The translations under genes and the position numbers were made by a program. From NCBI GenBank assembly GCA_022376925.1, contig JAIOJX010000004.1, forward strand, positions 620,001-684,000: a DNA stretch of 64,000 nt, written 5' to 3'. The notes beneath the pieces are model-generated. The model saw nothing but the letters and a program-made list of their open reading frames with translations, was not told the origin of the DNA and ran no database searches. This DNA is from Tragulus kanchil. Lineage: Eukaryota; Chordata; Mammalia; Artiodactyla; Tragulidae. Below, one piece after another: positions 1 through 13,097 of this stretch (the first letter of the stretch is position 1; every line of letters starts with the position of its first letter).

Positions 1-832
1 TGCAAATTAAAACCACAATGAGATACCACCTCACACCTGTCAGAATGGCCATCATCAACAAATCGACAGACAACAAATGCTGGAGAGGGTGTGGAGAAAA
101 GGGAACCCTCTTGCATTGCTGGTGGGAATGTAAATTAATACAACCTCTATGGAAGACAATATGGAGATTCCTTAAAAAACTAAAAATAGAAGCACCCTAT
201 GACCCAGCAATCCCACTATTAGGCCTATATCCGGATGAAATCAAAACTGGAAGAGGCACCTGTACCCCAATGTTCATTGCAGCTCTCTATACAATAGCCA
301 GAACATGGAAGCAACCTAGATGTCCATCGACATATGAATGGATCCAGAAGCTCTGGTACATATATACAATGGAATACTACTCAGCTGTTAAAAGAAATGC
401 AGAAGACTCAGTCCTAATGAGGTGGCTGGCTCTAGAACCTATCATAAAAAGTGAAGTAAGTCAAAAAGAGAAAGACAAGTATAGTATACTAACTCATATA
501 TATGGGATCTAGTAAGATGGTCATGATAGCACACGCAGTGAACTCATGAAAAAACAGAGAATAGACATAAAGACATTGTGGAGACTGAACAGTGGGAGGG
601 AGTAACATGGAAACCTATACTGTCATGTGTAGAAAAGATAGCTATTGCCATTGTGCTAGGGGAATAGGAGTACCTACAACCACTTGGAGCGATGGTCTGG
701 AGGGATAGGAGGGGGGGAACTGGGTGGGGGGAGGGTCAAGGGATATGCATATGAATGATCTGGGAACATACATGTACAAAAATAAATAAATAAATGAAGT
801 AATTAAAAAAAAAATAAAAAAAATAAAAAAGA
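1..832 (+). mobile_element. L1 3' end (ORF2 C terminus and 3'UTR)
   Basis: 18-512 encodes a typical L1 ORF2 C-terminal region (HLTPVRMA..., [57 protein letters not shown]). A G-rich 3'UTR and A-rich tail with AATAAATAAATAAA end near 832. The 5' part lies outside the window. Copied in part at 1468-1929. Confidence 0.92.
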
Positions 833-2558
833 ATTTCCCTAAGAGAACATACAATGAAATTGACCTCTAACAGATACAGACGCCAAAAAGGAGATAATGA
901 AAATACTGAAGGAAATAAGGACTATCAATAGAAATGCAGATTACTATAAAAAGGAACTAGAAGCTATAAAAAGGAAGCAAGAAAAACTAGAGAACTCATT
1001 TGCAGAGATAAAAGTTGAGCTAAATGCAAGAATAACAGACTGAATAATACAGAAGAATAAGTTAGTGATCTGAAAGATAGAGTAACAAATTACAGTAGAC
1101 ATGAAGTAAAAAAATATATATGAGACCTATGGGATAATTTAATGAGTGGCAGTCTACACATAATAGGGGTCCCAGAAGGAGAAAAAAGATAAAAGGGGAT
1201 TGAAAATGAGTTTGAAGAAATTATGGCCAAAAACTTTACAAACCTAAAGGAGGAAACAGGTATCCGGGTACAGGAAGCGTAGAGGGTCCCATGACAAGAT
1301 AAAGCCAAGCAGACCTACATCAAGACAAATTATAGGAAAAATGGGAAGCATTAAGCACAATGAGGATACCAAAGGCAACAAGTGAAAAACAAGGAGTTAA
1401 TTACAAGGGAACCCTTATGAGGTTATGAGAGACAGAAGGAACTAGCAAGATAAGATTGTCGAAAATTTGGAATACTACTCAGCTGTTAAAAGAAATGCAG
1501 AAGACTCAGTCCTAATGAGGTGGCTGGCTCTAGAACCTATCATAAAAAGTGAAGTAAGTCAAAAAGAGAAAGACAAGTATAGTATACTAACTCATATATA
1601 TGGGATCTAGTAAGATGGTCATGATAGCACACGCAGTGAACTCATGAAAAAACAGAGAATAGACATAAAGACATTGTGGAGACTGAACAGTGGGAGGGAG
1701 TAACATGGAAACCTATACTGTCATGTGTAGAAAAGATAGCTATTGCCATTGTGCTAGGGGAATAGGAGTACCTACAACCACTTGGAGCGATGGTCTGGAG
1801 GGATAGGAGGGGGGGAACTGGGTGGGGGGAGGGTCAAGGGATATGCATATGAATGATCTGGGAACATACATGTACAAAAATAAATAAATAAATGAAGTAA
1901 TTAAAAAAAAATAAAAAAAATAAAAAAGAATTTCCCTAAGAGAACATACAATGAAATTGACCTCTAACAGATACAGACGCCAAAAAGGAGATAATGAAAA
2001 TACTGAAGGAAATAAGGACTATCAATAGAAATGCAGATTACTATAAAAAGGAACTAGAAGCTATAAAAAGGAAGCAAGAAAAACTAGAGAACTCATTTGC
2101 AGAGATAAAAGTTGAGCTAAATGCAAGAATAACAGACTGAATAATACAGAAGAATAAGTTAGTGATCTGAAAGATAGAGTAACAAATTACAGTAGACATG
2201 AAGTAAAAAAATATATATGAGACCTATGGGATAATTTAATGAGTGGCAGTCTACACATAATAGGGGTCCCAGAAGGAGAAAAAAGATAAAAGGGGATTGA
2301 AAATGAGTTTGAAGAAATTATGGCCAAAAACTTTACAAACCTAAAGGAGGAAACAGGTATCCGGGTACAGGAAGCGTAGAGGGTCCCATGACAAGATAAA
2401 GCCAAGCAGACCTACATCAAGACAAATTATAGGAAAAATGGGAAGCATTAAGCACAATGAGGATACCAAAGGCAACAAGTGAAAAACAAGGAGTTAATTA
2501 CAAGGGGAACCCTTATGAGGTTATGAGAGACAGAAGGAACTAGCAAGATAAGATTGTC
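370..2558 (+). repeat. Tandem pair 1: 370-1460 and 1468-2558
   Basis: Direct copies, offset 1098, separated by 7 filler bases (1461-1467). Differences seen are A-run length near 810/1907 and GGG versus GGGG near 1410/2505. The unit starts inside one L1 tail and ends inside another L1's ORF1 region. Confidence 0.95.
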
Positions 2559-3139
2559 TCCTCAGTAAGTAATAATTCAGAATAGGTAGATAAATTCCAA
2601 GACCAGCAAAACCTAAAAGAATACAGCAATACTAAACCAATCCTAAAACAAATACAAAAAGATCTTCTCTAAACAGAAAAGAATCTATTGAAAAATAATC
2701 ATACAGTTGAAAAGCAAATCACTCAAGCTAGTGCACAGATTCTTTTAAAATAAAAAATTTCTATAAAAGTGATAACAATGAACAGAAAAAAAAACTGAAC
2801 ATGAAGATACGTGAGGACATCAAAATGATAAAATGTGGGGGAAAAGAATAAGAAAATATACATTTTTTTCTAAAATATGTTTGAGCTTATATGACTACCA
2901 GTCCAAAGCAACTGGATCTAGGAAGGGATTAATATACTGAAAAATAGGGTAATCACAAATTGAAAACCTATAATCGATTCACAAAACCAAAAAGAACACA
3001 AGCATTCATACAAAAGAAACTCATCAACAAAGGGACAAAGAAGAAATATAAAATCAATAGGAAAACAAAATGACAGTAAACAAATGCTTATTAATAATTA
3101 CCCTAAATGTCAATGGTAAATGCTTCAGTCAAAAAATAC
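833..3139 (+). mobile_element. Degenerate older L1: ORF1 to ORF2 start
   Basis: Translations with stops and shifts show ORF1-like IIGVPEGE, EIMAKNF, ETGIRVQEA, then the inter-ORF region and near 3085-3135 the ORF2 start (ITLNVNG). No intact frame. Interrupted by the second copy of tandem pair 1. Family cannot be named by eye. Confidence 0.75.
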
Positions 3140-3260
3140 AGAGAAACAGAAGCCGAGCGGTAGTCTGGACTGTTGGGCGTAGAGGGTCCTTGCCTGGGCT
3201 GGGTGGAGGCACCGTGATACCTTAAGACACCGACTGTGCATCAGAAATAGAACTTTTTGA
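3140..3260. other. Unassigned GC-richer stretch before an L1
   Basis: About 120 bases between the ORF2 start of the older L1 and the 5' end of the next L1. It is GC-richer than its surroundings; I recognise nothing in it. It could be a 5' extension of the following L1's UTR. Confidence 0.4.
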
Positions 3261-4487
3261 AGATGGTGGCGTAGAAGGACATGCAACTCATCTACTCCTG
3301 CAAAAAGGCCAGAATTGCAACAGATTGTTGAAAAATTGTAGACAACAGGAGTCGGATGCGACTATAAAAAAAAAAAGATACGCCACATCCAAGAGCAAAG
3401 GAGAAGCCATGACAAGACATTCTCAACAGAGTGGTAGCCCCGTCTAGGGAGTGCAGAGCAAGAGACGAGCGCCTCAGCCCCAGAAGCATTGGAACGCAGA
3501 GCAAGAGACCCGCGCGTGACTCCAGTGGCGAGAGACCCGCGCGGGACCCCGGCACTGGCGGGAAGCGGAGTGAGAGACTTATGTGGCTACCACAGAGGTG
3601 GAGCGAGAGATCATCAGAGCAGTCAGCCTGGAATCGAGGAGTGAACGCTGGCAGTGATCCTAACACAAAAGAGGAGATAAGGTCACAACTGAGAACTAGG
3701 AACAGACTTTCTTTTTTTTTTTTTTTTTTTTGCTTTATCTTGAAATGTTTGATTTTTTTTCCATTTCTTTTCTTTTCATTTTGTTTGATGTTGTTGTCTT
3801 TGTCCTCTTTCCTACTTATTATTTTTGCTTTTGTAATTTTTTCATTAACCACAATTCTTTCTCTTCACATTAACTCATAAATTATAATGTCTACTGCTAA
3901 TCTCTTTTTAACTATTCCCTGCCTTGATCTCTCTACTGCTTTCTCACTGATATAATAAAACTTCTTATATACAAATCTTCACTATCTTTCCCTGCATAAC
4001 CCTGCAACACTACCCCATGTTTCCTCAATACCTATCCATTCTCCTCCTTCCTTTCCCCACTATATTTGCTAGTAAATAACTGCTTTAATTAATACTTCTC
4101 CAGTGGAGATTTTGTTCTAATTTTGTTAGCAGGAAGTAATTCAGTTAGGTTATATCTTAACAAATGGGTATTAGCTTAGGTTGCATTGTTTGCCAGGATA
4201 ATCTTCTGTACATTATCTCTCTTAGATCGTCTGGATTTAGTTATGGATATGTATGAATATATGTCTTTTCATTGTGTTTGATTATAGTAGCACAATTTTA
4301 TAATTTCAGGTTATCAGGGGTACACCTTTTGTCTCTTACACATTTATATTTGGACTAATACCTCTGAATGCCATAACAAATCAGAGATGGACTCTCCACA
4401 CACTAGCCAAAGATCAAAACTAGGAATCCCCAGAGAGAAAACACTGACCCCAAGGCTCAAACATAAAACATCAAAAAACACATAAAA

Positions 4488-5231
4488 ATGAAGAGACAGA
4501 GAAACACCGCACAGATGAAGGAACAACCTATAAACATACAGACCCAAAGGACCAAAGAAGAAATAGGCAATCTATCAGTAACAGAATACAGAACAGTGAT
4601 AGTAAAGATGATTCAAAACTCTGAAAATAGAATAATAGAGAGAATCAACACATTGGGGAAAGACATGCAGGAACTTAAAAAACAAATAAATGAGACAAAC
4701 AGCTCAATTTATGAACTTAAAAAACAACAAATAGGGCTTCCCTGGTGGTCCAGTGAGTAAGGACACCGCCTTGCAGTGCAACAGGCGCCGGTTCGAGCCC
4801 TGGCCTGGGAAGATCCCACGTGCCATGGAGCGGCTACACTGATGTGTCCAAACTACCGAGCCGGAGCTCTGGAGTGCATGCACCCAGAGCCAGTGCTCTG
4901 TGACAACAGAAGCCGCCGCAAGGGGAGGCCCACACGAGCCAAAGAAAAAAGACGGATGAAAATGGACAAATGAAAGACCAATAGAAGTGGTCTGCCTGCT
5001 CCCACCCTACCCACCCCCACCCTCACCAAAATAAATAAATAAATAAATCTTTAAAAAAAACAACCACAAATAGAGACAAAAAACTCAATTGCTGAGCTTA
5101 AAATTACTATGGAAAGGCTTAATAGTAGAGTATCTGAGGCAGAAGAACAGATAAACGAGCTGGAAGACAGAATGGTGGAAATAATGGCTGAGGAACAGAA
5201 AAAAAGAACAAAGAATGAAAAGAAAAATTAA
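4488..5231 (+). pseudogene. L1 ORF1 fragment split by SINE
   Basis: 84 codons of ORF1 N terminus and coiled coil (4488-4739), then the SINE, then about 55 further codons (RVSEAEEQINELEDRMVEIMAEEQ region, 5066-5231). RNA-binding RRM and C-terminal domains are lost in the deletion. ORF1 is the RNA-binding chaperone of L1. Confidence 0.85.
4734..5060 (+). mobile_element. CHR-like tRNA-derived SINE, long form
   Basis: Starts GGGCTTCCCTGGTGGTCCAG, has A-box and B-box-like tRNA head (GTTCGAGCCCTGGCCTGGGA), a middle with GCATGCACCCAGAGCC, a C-rich tract, AATAAATAAATAAATC and an A-run. An A-rich target site is imperfectly repeated at about 4723-4733 and 5061-5072. Inserted in L1 ORF1. Confidence 0.88.
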
Positions 5232-8200
5232 TAAAGAAAGACAAGTCCTAAATGACACACTAGAAGAGAGGCACCTCATTGATATCTTTAGGACTTTCTA
5301 TCCAAAAGCAGAAGAACACACTTCTCAAGTGCTCATGGAACATTCTCCAGGATAGACCACATCTTGGGCCACAAATCAAACCTCAGTCAATTCAAGAAAA
5401 CTGAAATTATATCAACCATCTTCTCGGACCACAATGCAATGAGACTACAGATCAACTACAGGAAAAAAACCGCTAAAAACACAAACACACGGAGATTAAA
5501 CAACACAAAAAAGAAACAAACTGATCACTGAGCAAATCAAAAGAAAAATTAAAAAATTCCTAGAAGAAAATGGCAATGAACAAAGGACGGTGCAAAACCT
5601 ATGGGATACTGCAAAAGCAGTTCTAGGAGGGAAGTTTATAGCAATACAATCCTACCTCAAGAAACTAGTAAAACATCAAACAGTTGACCTAATCCTACAT
5701 TTAAAACAACAAAACCTCAAAGTTAGCAGAAGAAGAGAAATCATAAAAATCAGAGCAGAAATAAATGGAAAAGAAATGAAAGAAAAAATAGTAAAGATAA
5801 CTAAAATAAGAAGCTGGTTCTTTGAAAAGATAAACAAAATTGACAAACCACTGGCTAGACCCATCAAGAATAAAAGAAGAACCAGATCACCAAAATCAAA
5901 AATGAAAAAGAAGTGATTACAACAGATAATGCAGAAATCCAGAGGATTCTAAGAGACTATTATGAACAACTCTATGGCAACCAACTGGACAACCTGGAAG
6001 AAATGTACAGCTTTTTGGACAAAACTAATCTTCCAATACTGAACCAGGAAGAAATAGAAACTATGAACAACCCAATCACAAGCTCAGAAATCAAATTTGT
6101 GATCAAAAATCTACCCAAAAATATAAGCCCAGGGCCAGATGGCTTCACAAGAGAATTCTAACAAATATTTAAAGAAGAGCACATGCCTGACCTTGTAAAA
6201 CTCTTCCAAAAAATCGCACAGGAAGTAAAACTTCCAAACATTCTATGAGGCTTCCATCACCTTGATACCAAAACCAGGCAAATAAAACACAAAAAAATAA
6301 CTTTATATGCCATTATCACTGATGAATTTAGAAGCAAAAATTCTCAACAAAATTCTAGATCTCAACAATACATCAAAAATTCATACATCATGATCAAGTA
6401 GGGTTTATCCCAGGCATGCAAGGATTCTTCGATATCCGCAAATCAATCAACGTGATACACCATATCAACTAACTGAAAGAAAAAAATCACTTGATAATCT
6501 CAACATGCAGAAAAACCCTTTGACAAAGCATAGCATCCATTTACAATTAAAATAAAAACTCTTCAAAAAACGGGCATAGAAGGAAGCCATATATGAGAAG
6601 CTGACAGAGAACATTATCCTCAATGGTGAAAAACTGAAAGCATTCCCTCTAAGATCAGGAACAAGATAAGGGTGTCCACTTTCACCACTATGATTCAACC
6701 TAAGCCTGGAAGTTCTAGCAACAGCAATAGAGAAGAGAAAGAAATCAAAGGAATCCAGACTGGAAAGGAAGAAGTCAAGCTCTCTCTATTTGTAGATGAC
6801 ATGATATTATACATAGAAAACCCCAAAGACACTATTACAAATCTACTAAAGTTAATCGGTGAATTCAGCAAAGTCACAGGATACAAAATCAATATACAGA
6901 AATCACTGGCATTCCTATATACAAACAATGAAAAATCAGAAAATGAAATCAAAGAGACAATCCCCTTCACCATTGCAACCAAAAGAATCAAATATCTAGG
7001 AATAAACCTACCTAAAGAAACAAAAGAACTGTACACAGAAAATTATAAGACACTCATGAAAGAAATTAAAGAAGACTTAAACAGATGGAGAGATATTCCA
7101 TGTTCCTAGGTCAGAAGAATCAATATTGTGAAAATGACCATACTACCAAATATCATCTATAGATTCAATGTGATCCTTATAAAACTACCATTGACACTCT
7201 TCACAGAACTAGACCAAAGAGTAACACAGTTCATATGGAAACACAAAAGACCTCGAAAAGCCAAAGCAATCCTGAGGAAGAAGAATGGATCTGGAGGGAT
7301 CAGCCTCCCCAACTTCAGACTCTACTACAAAGCAACAGTCATCAAGACAGTATGGTACTGGCACAAAACGGAACTATAGACCAATGGAACAAGACAGAGA
7401 ACCCAGAGATAAACCCACGCACCTGTGGGAACCTTAATTTTGACAAAGGAGATGAAAGTATAAAATGGGACAAAGACAGCCTCTTCAACAAATGGTGCTG
7501 GGAAAATTGAACAGCTGCATGCATAAAAATGAAGTTGGAACATTCCCTGACACCATACACTAAGATCAACTCAAAATGGATTCAAGACCTAAATGTAAGG
7601 CCAGAAATCATCAAACTCTTATAGGAGAATATAGGCAAAACCCTCAAGGACATCAATCAAAGCAAGATCTTCTCTGACCCACCTACTAAAATAGCAGAAC
7701 TAAAAACAAAAATGAACATGTGGGACCTAATGAAACTTAAATGCTTTTGTACAGTCACAGAAATTACCAAAAAAAGGTGAAGAGACACCCCACAGAGTGG
7801 GAGAAAATCATAAGAAATGAAACAGCAAAGAATTCATCTCCAAAATCTGCAAGCAACTCAAACAACTCAGCACCAGAAAAACCAACAACCCAATCAAAAA
7901 ATGGGAAAAAGACCTAAATAGACATCTCATCTCACCAAAGAGGACATATAGATGGATTAAAAGCACATGAAACAGTGCTCAACCTCGCTTATAATTAGAG
8001 AAATGCAAATCAAAACTACAATGAGATATCACCTCACACCTGTCAGATGGCCATCATCCACAAATCAACAGACAATAAATGCTGGAGAGTGTGCTGAGAA
8101 AAGGTGGGAATGCAAATTGATACAGCTGCTATGGAAGACAGTATGGAGATTTCTTAAAAAGCTAAAAATAGAAGCACTGCATGACCCAGAAATCCCACTA

Positions 8201-8472
8201 CTAGGTTTACACCCTGATGAAATCAAAACTGAAAGAGGTACCTGTACCCCAGTGTCCATTGCAGCTCTCTATACAATAGCCAGAACATGGAAGCGACGAG
8301 ATGTCCATCGACGAATGAATGGATACAGAAGCTCTGGTACATATATACAATGGAATACTACTCAGCTGTTAAAAGAAATGCAGAAGAATCAGCCCTAATG
8401 AGGTGGCTGGCTCTAGAACCTATCATAAAATGTGAAGTAAGTCAAAAGAGAAGGACAAATACAGTATTGTAA
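5232..8472 (+). pseudogene. L1 ORF2 remnant (EN end, RT, C terminus)
   Basis: Endonuclease end (TFFS/SRIDHILGH region, 5240-5460), linker, RT fingers ([11 protein letters not shown], 6127-6160) and RT active site with Phe-Val-Asp-Asp in place of the usual Phe-Ala-Asp-Asp (6789-6800). Broken into frames 5590-5916, 5913-6161, 6672-7109 and 7128-7379 by stops and shifts. No activity expected. Confidence 0.88.
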
Positions 8473-9928
8473 CACACATATACAAAATCTAGTAAGATGG
8501 TAATAACACACACAGTGAACCCACGGAAAAACAGACATAGAGAAGTGATGTATGGACATTGTGGGAAATGAACAGTGGGTGGGAGGCATACACGGAGTTA
8601 CCTGGAAACCTATACTACCATATGTGAAAAAGATAGCTATTGTTATTGTGCTATGGAAATAGGGGATCCTTCAGGGGCACGTTTTGATGGCCTGGAGGGG
8701 TGGGATGGGGGAGATTGGAATTAAAGAGGATGGGGGATGGGACCAGGGATATGCGTATGACTAAGGCCAGAAATCATCAAACTCTTATAGGAGAATATAG
8801 GCAAAACCCTCAAGGACATCAATCAAAGCAAGATCTTCTCTGACCCACCTACTAAAATAGCAGAACTAAAAACAAAAATGAACATGTGGGACCTAATGAA
8901 ACTTAAATGCTTTTGTACAGTCACAGAAATTACCAAAAAAAGGTGAAGAGACACCCCACAGAGTGGGAGAAAATCATAAGAAATGAAACAGCAAAGAATT
9001 CATCTCCAAAATCTGCAAGCAACTCAAACAACTCAGCACCAGAAAAACCAACAACCCAATCAAAAAATGGGAAAAAGACCTAAATAGACATCTCATCTCA
9101 CCAAAGAGGACATATAGATGGATTAAAAGCACATGAAACAGTGCTCAACCTCGCTTATAATTAGAGAAATGCAAATCAAAACTACAATGAGATATCACCT
9201 CACACCTGTCAGATGGCCATCATCCACAAATCAACAGACAATAAATGCTGGAGAGTGTGCTGAGAAAAGGTGGGAATGCAAATTGATACAGCTGCTATGG
9301 AAGACAGTATGGAGATTTCTTAAAAAGCTAAAAATAGAAGCACTGCATGACCCAGAAATCCCACTACTAGGTTTACACCCTGATGAAATCAAAACTGAAA
9401 GAGGTACCTGTACCCCAGTGTCCATTGCAGCTCTCTATACAATAGCCAGAACATGGAAGCGACGTAGATGTCCATCGACGAATGAATGGATACAGAAGCT
9501 CTGGTACATATATACAATGGAATACTACTCAGCTGTTAAAAGAAATGCAGAAGAATCAGCCCTAATGAGGTGGCTGGCTCTAGAACCTATCATAAAATGT
9601 GAAGTAAGTCAAAAGAGAAGGACAAATACAGTATTGTAACACACATATACAAAATCTAGTAAGATGGTAATAACACACACAGTGAACCCACGGAAAAACA
9701 GACATAGAGAAGTGATGTATGGACATTGTGGGAAATGAACAGTGGGTGGGAGGCATACACGGAGTTACCTGGAAACCTATACTACCATATGTGAAAAAGA
9801 TAGCTATTGTTATTGTGCTATGGAAATAGGGGATCCTTCAGGGGCACGTTTTGATGGCCTGGAGGGGTGGGATGGGGGAGATTGGAATTAAAGAGGATGG
9901 GGGATGGGACCAGGGATATGCGTATGAC
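7596..9928 (+). repeat. Tandem pair 2: 7596-8761 and 8762-9928
   Basis: Direct copies with offset 1166 growing to 1167 because copy 2 has one extra T near 9465. The missing base truncates the L1 ORF2 C-terminal frame in copy 1 (stop 8398) while it runs on to 9639 in copy 2. The junction is blunt. Confidence 0.95.
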
Positions 9929-10379
9929 TGTTCTGGGAACATACATGTATGTGGACAACAAAACTCTGTAAAAATATTTTAAAAGTTAATGAAAAAAATA
10001 CAGAGAAACAGATTGAGTTAAAAAAAAAAAAAACAACAAAGATCTGGTCTCAGGAGAGACCAGAGGCACTGCAAGCAGAGGCCCAGGGCAAAATGTAGTG
10101 CACCATGCGTGGGTCATAGTTCCAGGGTGGGCGTCTGGAGAGCTGACACGGCAGTGGGGCCTAGGGCTGATGAGTGCCCCCTTTCCCATGCCACCAGCTG
10201 TCAGTACTTGAGCCACTCTCCTGCCACATCCTCTGACTGCTGCCACCAGCATATGTTTAATCTCCATTCCCTGGTCAAATATTAAACCCAGGAGCCTCGG
10301 AAAGAAGGCACTAACTCCAAGGCTCAAACCTAAAAATCAAAAAGTAACAATAATAATAAAAGGCAGAAAAATATGGCAC

Positions 10380-11270
10380 AAATGAAGTAACAAACTAGAA
10401 ACATACAAGCCCAAATGACCAAAGAAGAAATAGACAAACTATCAGAAAGAATTTAGAAAAGTGATACTAACTAATGATCCAAAAGTCTAAAAATAGAATA
10501 ATAGAGAATTGATGCACTGCAGAAAGACTTACAAGAAATTTAAAAAAAAGAGAGAGAGAGAGAGAGAGACAAACAACTCAACTGCTGAACTTAAGAATAC
10601 TATGGAAAGACTCAATAGTACAGTATCCGAGGCAGAAGAATGTATAAGCAATCTAGAAGATAGAATGATGGAAATAACTGTTGAAGAACAGTAAAAAGAA
10701 CAAACAATGATGAGAACTAAGGAGAGTCTCAGAGGCCTCTGGGATAATATCAAATGCACCAACATTCAAATAATAGGGATCCCAGAAGAAGAAGAGAAAA
10801 AGAAAGCATGTGAAAAGAGTTTTGAAGAGATTATAGTTCAAAACTTCCCCAATGTGGGAAAGTAAATAGTCAATCAAGTCCAAGGAGCAGAAAGAGTCCT
10901 ATACAGGATAAATCCTAGGAAAAACATGCCAAGGCACATATTAATCTAGCTTACACAGACTAAGCACAAAGACAGTATACTGAGAGCTGCAAGGGACAAA
11001 CAGCATGTAACATACAAGGGAAATCCTATACGACTAACTGCTGACCTCTCAATGGAAACCCTGCAGACCAGAAGAGAATGTCAAGACACATTTAAAGCTC
11101 CAAAGAGAAAAATCTACAACCAAGAATGCTCTACTTGGATCTCATTCAAAACTGATAGAGAAATCAAAAGCTTTACAGACAAGCAAAAACTAAGAGGATT
11201 CAGTCCTACCAAACCAGTCTTATCACAAGTGTTAAAAGGACTTATATGGACGATGAATGCAAGAGAAGAA
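10380..11270 (+). pseudogene. L1 ORF1, degenerate but nearly full extent
   Basis: All ORF1 regions are recognisable in order: N terminus, coiled coil, RRM start and C-terminal domain (11052-11465 frame). It is broken by stops at about 10455, 10692 and 10864 and by a (GA)n expansion at 10550-10568 inside the coiled coil. Confidence 0.8.
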
Positions 11271-11597
11271 AAAAATCTACAAAACAAATACATCATACCA
11301 TTTAAGAAGATGACAATAGGATCATTTATATCAATTATTTTAAATGTAAATGTAACTTTGCCCCAACCAAAAGATACAGACTGGCTGAATGGATACAAAA
11401 ACAAGACTCATATATATGCTGCCTACAAGAAATCCACTTCAGATCTAAAGACACTTATAGACTGAAAGTGAGAGGATGGAAAAATATATTCCATGCAAAT
11501 GGAAATCAAAAGAAAGCTGGAGCAGCAATCCTCATATCAGAAAAAATATAGACCTTAAAATAAATAAGATTATAAGACACAAGGCAGTAACTACATA

Positions 11598-11930
11598 ATG
11601 ATCAAGGGATCGATCCAAGAGGAAGACATAACAATCATAAGTATCTATGCACCCAACACAGGAGCACCCCAAAACACAAGGCACACACTTTCAGATGTAA
11701 AAGAAATTGACAATAACACAATAATAGTAGGAGACTTTAACACCCTTCTTACACCAATGGACAGATCATCAAACCAGAAAATTAATAAAGGAACACAAGC
11801 CTTAAATGACACATTAGAAGAGATGGAAGTCATTTATATCTTTAGCACCTTCCACCCAAAAGCAGAATACACTTTCTTTTCAAATGCACATGGAACATTC
11901 TCCAGGATAGACCACATCTTTGGCCACTGA
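11598..11930 (+). pseudogene. L1 ORF2 endonuclease fragment, copy 1
   Basis: 110-codon frame with the apurinic-type endonuclease motifs SIYAPN, VGDFNT and SRIDHIFGH. A stop follows directly after the last motif. Repeated at 12765-13097 by tandem pair 3. Only a partial domain remains. Confidence 0.85.
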
Positions 11931-12764
11931 TCAAACCTCAGTAAATTCAAGAGAATTGAAATTATATCAGTCATCTTCTCTGATCACAATGCAATGAGAC
12001 TAGAGATAAACTACAAGAGAAAAACGTCTAAAACACAAACATATGGAGATTAAACAACACATACCTAAATAACAGATTACCAAACAAATTAAAAGAGAAA
12101 TAAAAAAAAAATCCTAGAAGAAAATGACAATGAAAACAGGACAACACAAAACTTATGGTATACTGCAAAAGCAGTTGTAAGAGGGAAGTTTATAGCAATA
12201 CGATCCTACCTCAATAAACAAGAAAAACACCAAAAAGACAACCTAACTGTACACTTAAAACAACTGGAAAAAGAACAAAAAAGAAAAAAAAAACTGGAAA
12301 AAAAATAACAAAAACACATTAAAGTTAGCAGCAGAAGAGAAATCATAAACATCAGAACAGAAATAAATGAAAAAAGAAATGAAAGAAACAATAGCAAAGA
12401 TAAATAAAATGAAAAGCTGGTACTTCAAAAAGATAAAATTGACAAACCACTAGCCAGACTAATCTAGAAAAAAAGAGAAGCAGCAGATCAACAAAATTAG
12501 AAATGTAAAAGGAGAGGTTACAATGGATAATACAGAAACGCAAAGCATTATAACAGACTATTATTTATGCATGACTATATGGCAACAAACTGGAGAACCA
12601 GGAAGAAATGGACAGTTTCCTAGAGAATTTCAATCTTCTGGAATAACAAAATATATTCCATGCAAATGGAAATCAAAAGAAAGCTGGAGCAGCAATCCTC
12701 ATATCAGAAAAAATATAGACCTTAAAATAAATAAGATTATAAGACACAAGGCAGTAACTACATA

Positions 12765-13097
12765 ATGATCAAGGGATCGATCCAAGAGGAAGACATAACA
12801 ATCATAAGTATCTATGCACCCAACACAGGAGCACCCCAAAACACAAGGCACACACTTTCAGATGTAAAAGAAATTGACAATAACACAATAATAGTAGGAG
12901 ACTTTAACACCCTTCTTACACCAATGGACAGATCATCAAATCAGAAAATTAATAAAGGAACACAAGCCTTAAATGACACATTAGAAGAGATGGAAGTCAT
13001 TTATATCTTTAGCACCTTCCACCCAAAAGCAGAATACACTTTCTTTTCAAATGCACATGGAACATTCTCCAGGATAGACCACATCTTTGGCCACTGA
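12765..13097 (+). pseudogene. L1 ORF2 endonuclease fragment, copy 2
   Basis: Same translation as the 11598 copy. This copy is the one that runs on collinearly into the RT region near 13820. Confidence 0.85.

Larger units (their letters stand above)
3261..9990 (+). mobile_element. Near full-length L1 with internal deletion and SINE insert
   Basis: 5'UTR starts AGATGGTGGCGTAGAAGGA (3261), a usual L1 5' end, and runs to about 4487 with a T-run at 3711-3731. ORF1 starts 4488 (coiled-coil MKRQRNTAQMKEQ...), is split by a SINE at 4734 and resumes 5066-5231. It then jumps directly into the ORF2 endonuclease at about 5232, deleting the rest of ORF1 and the ORF2 start. RT, with LSLFVDD at 6783-6800, and the C-terminal region follow with several stops. 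3'UTR ends near 9990. 7596-9928 is doubled (pair 2). Dead element. Confidence 0.9.

Noticed and set aside
3431..3880. 149-codon frame in the L1 5'UTR, and the opposing 186-codon reverse frame
   Set aside because: Both run through the T-rich and GC-rich L1 5'UTR and have biased low-complexity composition without L1 ORF motifs.
4734..5060. tRNA gene calls at SINE heads
   Set aside because: The A- and B-box-like parts belong to SINE insertions with tails and target repeats, not to functional tRNA genes.
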